Translations under genes and position numbers: made by a program
Assembly (NCBI RefSeq): GCF_000381065.1
Contig: NZ_KB905840.1
Location: 186,001-250,000 of the forward strand
DNA from: Propionispira raffinosivorans DSM 20765
Lineage (GTDB): Bacteria; Bacillota; Negativicutes; Selenomonadales; Selenomonadaceae
Length of the DNA stretch: 64,000 nucleotides
Reading direction: 5' to 3'
Notes under the pieces: model-generated
The model's input: the letters and a program-made list of their open reading frames with translations, nothing else
Told to the model about the DNA's origin: nothing
Database searches by the model: none
Shown here: piece by piece, positions 59,465 through 64,000 of the stretch
Layout of the letters: every line of letters starts with the position of its first letter
How positions within the stretch are numbered: the stretch's first letter is position 1

Positions 59465-60325
59465 TTAGGCACGCATTACATCAATAAAATTAGCCATGTT
59501 GATTGGTTGTACGGTATCTTTTCGTTGTATTAGCATTGTTGTACAATTTCGTAGATGAGAGGGTAATTCATAGGCGGTTAGCATACCTGATTGAAGCTTG
59601 TCTTCTACAGCAGATTTTGGTAATAGAGATATTCCAATACCAGAAGCTACGCCGCCAATAATAGCTTCTAATGAGCCAAACTCAAAACGTTTTAAAGAAA
59701 TCAACTTATTTTCGAATAGATATTGTTCCAGCAACGCCCGGTATGAACAGCCAGGACGGAAAACTAATATGACCCTGCTTTTTAAGGCTTTTTCAATGTC
59801 TTTTGACGGTTGTCCACCTTCAGAAATCAAGACCATTTCTTCTTTAAAAGCTTCAATTTCAATAATTTCAGGGTGATTAATGGGTGCTGCAACAAAAGCC
59901 AGATCGAGATTGTAATTCAAAACTTGATTGATTAAGTATTCAGTCGTTCCGGTTTGAAGTGATAATTCAACATTCTGATATAATGAATGATATTTTTTGA
60001 GCAATGAAGGAAGATGAATTGCGGCTGTCGTTTCCATAGAACCAATTCGTAATAGACCGCCCATAGGTTCAGTCGGATTTAACAGAGAATATAATTCATC
60101 TAGTACTTGAGTGAGCTTTGCACCCTGTTCTAAAAATATTTTACCTGCAGGGGTGATATGGACACCTTTTGCGTTTCGATAGAATAAGTTCACATTTAGA
60201 TGTGCTTCTAGTTTTCGGATGCGTGCTGTAACACTAGATTGTGCATAGCCAAGAGTTTCAGCCGCTTTGGTCATAGAACTGTGTAAAGCGACTTCACGAA
60301 ATACTTTTATATCATCAAAATCCAT
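59465..60325 (-). CDS. LysR family transcriptional regulator
   Basis: A 286-residue regulator. The helix-turn-helix is SSMTKAAETLGYAQSSVTARIRKLEAHL (about 16-43), followed by a periplasmic-binding-protein-like effector domain (LRIGSMETTAAIHLPSLL). GTGGAG leads to the ATG at 60325; the GTG at 60337 is within the ribosome site. It is divergent from an MFS gene and probably controls it. Confidence 0.92.
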   Translation of the reverse strand: MDFDDIKVFREVALHSSMTKAAETLGYAQSSVTARIRKLEAHLNVNLFYRNAKGVHITPAGKIFLEQGAKLTQVLDELYSLLNPTEPMGGLLRIGSMETTAAIHLPSLLKKYHSLYQNVELSLQTGTTEYLINQVLNYNLDLAFVAAPINHPEIIEIEAFKEEMVLISEGGQPSKDIEKALKSRVILVFRPGCSYRALLEQYLFENKLISLKRFEFGSLEAIIGGVASGIGISLLPKSAVEDKLQSGMLTAYELPSHLRNCTTMLIQRKDTVQPINMANFIDVMRA

Positions 60326-60357
60326 TTTAAACTCCACTCCAATAGATAAAAACGATT

Positions 60358-60375
60358 ATTGTTATAGAAAACAAT
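60358..60375. promoter_or_regulatory. Candidate LysR-type operator
   Basis: ATTGTTATAGAAAACAAT: an ATTGTT / AACAAT dyad with the T-N11-A geometry of LysR sites, between the divergent LysR and MFS genes. Confidence 0.5.
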
Positions 60376-60440
60376 CGCTTCTATGAATAACTAATTTATA
60401 GTAACATAAAACTATATTCTTTGGCAAGGAGATGAATATA

Positions 60441-61613
60441 GTGAATAAACAGCGTAGCAAGTCTATTCTTATTGGTGGGATTTGTGCCTTGAGCTTGGCA
60501 ATGGGGCTTTCTCGATTTGGCTTTACGCCAATTATTCCTCTGATGCAAAGAGATACTGGTATATCTGAATGGGTGATCGCCGTGCTCGCTTCGGTGAACA
60601 ATTTAGGTTATCTGATTGGAGCATATATTTCAAGAAAACAATGTATTAGAAAGCATTTGCTCCTTTGGTTAGGAATCGGTATAGCTGGCAGTATATTTAC
60701 GCTGACAGCTATGTCGCTCACGTTAAATGAAATGTTTTGGCTTTTACTTAGGCTGCTGGCGGGATTCTTCAGTGCCATTTTATTTGTTGTTGCCTCAAGT
60801 CTTACTTTGGGGCAAGGGCGAAGTGACTGGGCTGGATATCTATATAGTGGCGTTGGTATTGGCATTGCATTGAGCGGTATATTTACTCCTCTGTTTGATA
60901 GCGCAGGTGGATGGCAAGCCTCATGGCAGGGATTGGCAGTATGGGGAAGTGCTTTCGGCATTGTGGCATGGCGGACTCTATCAAAGACGCTATGTTTGGC
61001 AGCGAAGGAACCAGTAAAAATTCGACATACGAATCATTTTATGAGAGATTATAAGTGGTATGTTCTTCTCGTTGTCTATGGACTGGAGGGGGTTGGCTAT
61101 ATTATCACCGCTACATTTATTGTACAAATGATAAAAGCAATGCCTGAGCTCAGCCATATTGCGAATCAAAGTTGGATATTAATTGGCTTGGCGGCAGTTC
61201 CATCCACCCTTCTATGGGCACAACTGGCAAAAAAGACAGATATTAAAGTGAGTTTAATTCTTGCTTTTGCTTTGCAGGCATTGGGGGTTTTACTAACCGT
61301 TGCAATACCAAATCAAATTAGTGTCTTGATCGGAGGTGCTTTGTTCGGCGGAACCTTTATGGGAATAACCAGTCTAACGATTACATTAGCAGGCAAGATG
61401 AAGCCAGAAAATCAAATGGAGGCTATCGGAGAATTAACTACGGTATATGCTATAGGTCAGATCATCGGTCCGATTGTAGCAGCATATCTTCAAAAAAATG
61501 TTAATAGTTTAGCTCCTAGCTTTTTTGCTGTATCGGTTTTAATAGTAGCTTTATTTGCGTTGATGGCACTCAGTTTGAAAGATATTATATTGAAAGACTG
61601 CAAAAGTGAATAA
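60441..61613 (+). CDS. YbfB/YjiJ-like MFS transporter
   Basis: A 390-residue major facilitator protein of the YbfB/YjiJ branch. The opening GGICALSLAMGLSRFGFTPIIPLM and GYLIGAYISRK are characteristic. The start is probably GTG at 60441, nine bases after AAGGAG; the ATG at 60432 touches that site. The substrate is unknown; the divergent LysR gene is a frequent partner of this branch. Confidence 0.85.
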   Translation: MNKQRSKSILIGGICALSLAMGLSRFGFTPIIPLMQRDTGISEWVIAVLASVNNLGYLIGAYISRKQCIRKHLLLWLGIGIAGSIFTLTAMSLTLNEMFWLLLRLLAGFFSAILFVVASSLTLGQGRSDWAGYLYSGVGIGIALSGIFTPLFDSAGGWQASWQGLAVWGSAFGIVAWRTLSKTLCLAAKEPVKIRHTNHFMRDYKWYVLLVVYGLEGVGYIITATFIVQMIKAMPELSHIANQSWILIGLAAVPSTLLWAQLAKKTDIKVSLILAFALQALGVLLTVAIPNQISVLIGGALFGGTFMGITSLTITLAGKMKPENQMEAIGELTTVYAIGQIIGPIVAAYLQKNVNSLAPSFFAVSVLIVALFALMALSLKDIILKDCKSE

Positions 61614-61634
61614 ATCATGCTTACTTAAAATGAT

Positions 61635-62480
61635 TTATAAAGTTACGGATTTAGTACGAAATGCCTCGATCATTTCACTCGTGAGACTTATTTGTAATAG
61701 ATCTTCTTGCGGAATATTTTCACGATTTTTCCAAACAGCAAGAGCTAATTCATCTTCTTGAAGCGTTACTTTATCATCACCATCAAGTTCAGCAAAAAAG
61801 CCAGCAAGTAAAGTATTAGAAAAAGGCCATGGCTGACTTTTATAATATGTAAGATTTTTTATTTTTAAGCCCACTTCTTCCATAACTTCACGGCGAACCG
61901 TTTCTTCGAAACTTTCACCGATTTCGGCAAATCCAGCAATAAGCGCATGGCGTGCATGGTTGCGATTCGCATATTTGGTAAGTAATAAACGATCATCAGT
62001 ATATACACCAACAATGATGGCTGGGGAAATTGTCGGATAAACTTGAAGACCACAATTTTCGCAGTGAAGCAGACGCTCTTTACTGGATTTTTTCATGAGT
62101 TTTCCGCAATGACTACAAAATTTATGTTGTGAATACCATTGGCTTAGTTGATAACCAACAATTCCGGCAAAAGACCGCCAGCATTCAGATTCTGAACGTA
62201 ATTGTTGGATATTAGCATATGCCCAACCAGAGATATTATTAAGATCGGGATTCTTTACAAGAAAATAATTTGTGCTATCAATCGTGAATAAAAATTGAGC
62301 GTTTTCGACAAGATTAGGATAGGTCGATGAAAAGTCAGAAAAACGTGGATAGCACAGATGATCGCTGTTTTCGCGGATCAAAATATTGTTTTTTTCGTAA
62401 GTTAGACAAATATCGTTGTTGCTAGCTTGTTTGTTTTCAAATTTATTATTGAAGACTTTGGGCGCTATATCTTGAATCAT
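61635..62480 (-). CDS. nudC: NADH pyrophosphatase / NAD-capped RNA hydrolase NudC
   Basis: A 281-residue Nudix enzyme that cleaves NADH to NMNH and AMP and can remove NAD caps from RNA. The zinc ribbon has Cys122, Cys125, Cys140 and Cys143 (FCSHCGK, HCENCG); the Nudix box spans 183-205 (GFAEIGESFEETVRREVMEE in part); the NudC signature SQPWPF is at 215-220. A GGAGG site precedes the ATG. Confidence 0.95.
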   Translation of the reverse strand: MIQDIAPKVFNNKFENKQASNNDICLTYEKNNILIRENSDHLCYPRFSDFSSTYPNLVENAQFLFTIDSTNYFLVKNPDLNNISGWAYANIQQLRSESECWRSFAGIVGYQLSQWYSQHKFCSHCGKLMKKSSKERLLHCENCGLQVYPTISPAIIVGVYTDDRLLLTKYANRNHARHALIAGFAEIGESFEETVRREVMEEVGLKIKNLTYYKSQPWPFSNTLLAGFFAELDGDDKVTLQEDELALAVWKNRENIPQEDLLQISLTSEMIEAFRTKSVTL

Positions 62481-62500
62481 AACAATCCTCCATAAATATA

Positions 62501-62854
62501 CTATTTTTTTTCTTGTGTTTTGGAGAAATTAAAGACTTCTTTGGACCAGATTCGTGACCATTCACCAAAGGGACGTAATAACTCCATCAGCTCTTTGCCT
62601 CTGGTGGTTAATTGGTATCCATCAATGGTACGCTCTATAATATCAGCGGTTCTTAATTCTTTGATACGACTGTTTAAGATTGAAGGAGAAATGGATTCGC
62701 ATCTTTCCTGAAGTTCTCTGAACGTAGTCGGACCTTTCTGTAAATTCCAGATGATACCCATAGCCCAATTTCTACCTAAAAAATCAAAAAGTGCCATGAT
62801 TGGAATTCCAGATTTTGAGCCTCGAACCGGCTTACCGGGACACGGAATAGACAT
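62501..62854 (-). CDS. HxlR family transcriptional regulator
   Basis: A 117-residue winged-helix regulator. FLGRNWAMGIIWNLQKGPTTFRELQERC and the recognition helix ISPSILNSRIKELRTADII are typical. The ATG at 62854 follows GAGGAGG; the frame extends to 62899 without a ribosome site. It lies 86 bases downstream of a tautomerase gene and may control it. The CPGKPVRG segment holds the only cysteine before the DNA-binding region and may sense a thiol-reactive compound. Confidence 0.9.
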   Translation of the reverse strand: MSIPCPGKPVRGSKSGIPIMALFDFLGRNWAMGIIWNLQKGPTTFRELQERCESISPSILNSRIKELRTADIIERTIDGYQLTTRGKELMELLRPFGEWSRIWSKEVFNFSKTQEKK

Positions 62855-62891
62855 ATTATTCCTCCTCGGATAAATTAAATTTTTGTGAATA

Positions 62892-62922
62892 GCCAGCATC
62901 TTTTATTATAAAAGATGCTGGC
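62892..62922 (-). terminator. Hairpin between tautomerase and HxlR genes
   Basis: Perfect 13-bp stem GCCAGCATCTTTT / AAAAGATGCTGGC with a five-base loop. The T-run on the minus strand is poor, so it may only partly reduce read-through into the HxlR gene. Confidence 0.6.
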
Positions 62923-62940
62923 CCTAGAATAATTATTGTA

Positions 62941-63135
62941 TTACTTATTCGCTAATTTTTCAACTAAGGGTTGTCCGGCAATACCAATACTGTCAGGGTC
63001 ATATTCTTCAATAAAGACAGTAAAAGAACTTGGTTGTGAATTCGTAACTTCAACTGCAGCAGCAGTTAATTTTTCAATTAATAATTTTTTCGTTTCTGGT
63101 GTTGTTTTTTTCATTTGCATTGTAATTACTGGCAT
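62941..63135 (-). CDS. 4-oxalocrotonate tautomerase family protein
   Basis: A 64-residue tautomerase. After removal of Met1 the catalytic Pro1 is exposed (MPVITMQM), and the rest (KKLLIEKLTAAAVEVTNSQP) fits the small hexameric subunit. Substrate unknown; such proteins also occur without any link to aromatic breakdown. GAAGGATG precedes the ATG. Confidence 0.9.
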   Translation of the reverse strand: MPVITMQMKKTTPETKKLLIEKLTAAAVEVTNSQPSSFTVFIEEYDPDSIGIAGQPLVEKLANK

Positions 63136-63166
63136 AAAAACACATCCTTCGTAGATTTTTTTGCAT

Positions 63167-63191
63167 GCATGCTATAGTTATTATAGCATGC
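63167..63191. promoter_or_regulatory. Palindromic operator over the tautomerase promoter
   Basis: GCATGCTATA / TATAGCATGC around five bases. It covers the -10 box and the start of the tautomerase transcript, so its binder should repress; the HxlR-type protein is the obvious candidate. Confidence 0.65.
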
Positions 63192-63208
63192 TATCTTTTT
63201 AGTAGCAA
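63180..63208 (-). promoter_or_regulatory. Promoter of the tautomerase-HxlR unit
   Basis: On the minus strand TTGCTA (63203-63208), 17 bases, TATAAT (63180-63185). Confidence 0.65.
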
Positions 63209-63456
63209 TGTTGTTTTTAAAGAATTGCCTATGGAAAGAAAAAGCTATGTGCTGGATGTCCCATTTTTATGGAATGAGTCTTTGATTTATATGTTAAATT
63301 TTAGAGGTTTTTTTGGCACACTAGAGAAATAATTTATTTATAATATAGCAATTTTTTCTTTACAACAATGATATACCTATTGTATAATCTTAGCAGATGA
63401 TAGTGATTATTATTATTATTAAATGATTTGAGCATAAAAATAGGAGATGGTAGTGC
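63209..63456 (+). promoter_or_regulatory. Intergenic region with possible promoter of the HMA-domain operon
   Basis: TATAAT at 63383-63388 with a poor -35 box (TTACAA, 63360-63365). A run of ATT repeats (63405-63421, GATTATTATTATTATTA) follows and resembles a degenerate Fur site. No gene is seen. Confidence 0.35.
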
Positions 63457-63930
63457 ATGAAAAATATGGTAATACCTTTATTCAGTTCGTTTACTGGAAC
63501 TTTAGTTTTGTTATTTTTTAATAAACGCAGCCATGCCTTAATGGGAAGTCTCTTTACTGCTCTTACTTTAGCTCATCTAATGAAACATCGTAAAATCATG
63601 CAAAAAAATCTCAGTAAGGAGTGTTTGACATTGAATTTTTTTAATTCATTCAATATACCAACTAGTAAAATGGATGTCATGTTACGTAATGTGAAAATCG
63701 TACATTATATTCCTGGAAGGCTTCGGTTGCATTGCCCAAATTTGGTAAATAACGCAGATGTATCTGTATTAATCACGAATCATTTGCAAACAATCAGGGA
63801 AATACATGATTTTAAATTAAATATTTTAACCGGTTCTATTTTATTGCAATACGATCCGGCATTAGTTTCTCAAAATTCTGATTTATTAAAGATCCATCAA
63901 TTATTACTGAAGAATTATTCGAGGAGATGA
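63457..63930 (+). CDS. HMA-like domain membrane-anchored protein
   Basis: A 157-residue protein. Two short hydrophobic segments lie at the N terminus (about 4-20 and 27-42), followed by a ferredoxin-like fold domain related to HMA metal-binding domains: IVHYIPGRLRLHCP (82-95) and FKLNILTGSILLQYDP. The CxxC pair of copper-binding HMA domains is missing. Related proteins are often encoded beside P-type metal ATPases; the downstream genes lie beyond the window. TAGGAGATGG precedes the ATG. Confidence 0.65.
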   Translation: MKNMVIPLFSSFTGTLVLLFFNKRSHALMGSLFTALTLAHLMKHRKIMQKNLSKECLTLNFFNSFNIPTSKMDVMLRNVKIVHYIPGRLRLHCPNLVNNADVSVLITNHLQTIREIHDFKLNILTGSILLQYDPALVSQNSDLLKIHQLLLKNYSRR

Positions 63931-63936
63931 CAATTT

Positions 63937-64000
63937 ATGTCTTATATTTCAGGACTTGCACTTGGATTATCAGCAGGTAAACAAATTCACCAAATGTTAT
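63937..64000 (+). CDS. Start of the next gene in the HMA operon (3' end outside window)
   Basis: Twenty-one codons (opening MSYISGLALGLSAGKQIHQ) follow a GAGGAG ribosome site, six bases after the previous stop. The glycine-rich start suggests a membrane-associated protein, but too little is present to name it. Confidence 0.6.
   Translation, partial: MSYISGLALGLSAGKQIHQML

Noticed and set aside
1-64000. CRISPR arrays, tRNA or rRNA genes, insertion sequences, prophage genes
   Set aside because: None was recognised on either strand by reading; there are no spaced identical repeats, cloverleaf sequences, transposase or phage structural genes.

Overview
The window looks like a chromosomal segment of an anaerobic, diderm ('Gram-negative') Firmicute of the class Negativicutes. 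The evidence is mixed by design of that group: low-GC coding with strong AGGAGG-type ribosome binding sites, PRD/LevR-type PTS regulators, sigma-54 PTS operons and a glycine riboswitch sit next to a TonB-dependent outer-membrane receptor with Fur boxes. The genus cannot be fixed from the sequence alone.

Layout. 1-1727: the 3' end of polyphosphate kinase and an EcsC-family gene. 1908-9170: a sigma-54 operon for a galactitol-type PTS (IIB, IIC, IIA), a D-2-hydroxyacid dehydrogenase and a class II aldolase, followed by its LevR-like activator. 9454-10122: a QueG-like Fe-S protein. 10439-19322: a ten-gene rare-sugar operon (PRD regulator, fructose-type PTS IIA/IIB/IIC, class II aldolase, mutarotase, D-lyxose isomerase, ketose 3-epimerase, DhaK, DhaL). 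19569-29689: mostly housekeeping and stress genes: endonuclease IV, a MarR-controlled MFS exporter, a methyltransferase, a PsiE-family protein, an ArsR/CoA-disulfide reductase-rhodanese pair under a 52-bp palindrome, a C39-like protein and a glycine-riboswitch-controlled CycA-type permease. 29795-35168: a D-xylonate-type cassette (YjhH aldolase, GntP permease, YjhG dehydratase, divergent IclR regulator), bracketed by two nearly identical perfect palindromes. 35271-43123: a second LevR-like regulator divergent from a sigma-54 operon (PTS IIA, IIB, IIC, FucA-like aldolase, second DhaK and DhaL). 43366-49810: a P-loop kinase, then a PRD regulator with an ascorbate-type PTS, a small helical protein and a third class II aldolase. 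49926-56032: TerC, then a Fur-controlled AraC/TonB receptor/PepSY iron-uptake locus. 56097-57845: a diguanylate cyclase and a CarH-like B12-binding protein. 58022-64000: isochorismatase-like hydrolase, glutathione peroxidase, LysR/MFS pair, NudC, HxlR/tautomerase pair and the start of an HMA-domain operon.

How it fits together. Three complete PTS cassettes are each coupled to their own aldolase and each to a PRD-containing regulator, and two of them also to DhaK/DhaL. The repeated plan is uptake with phosphorylation, aldol cleavage to a C3 phosphate, then kinase rescue of the free C2-C4 fragment. The substrates are not known from the sequence. The xylonate cassette adds a non-phosphorylative route to pyruvate and glycolaldehyde. 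The strongest candidates for undescribed biology are the B12-binding (probably light-sensing) protein paired with a diguanylate cyclase, and the rare-sugar operon at 10439-19322.
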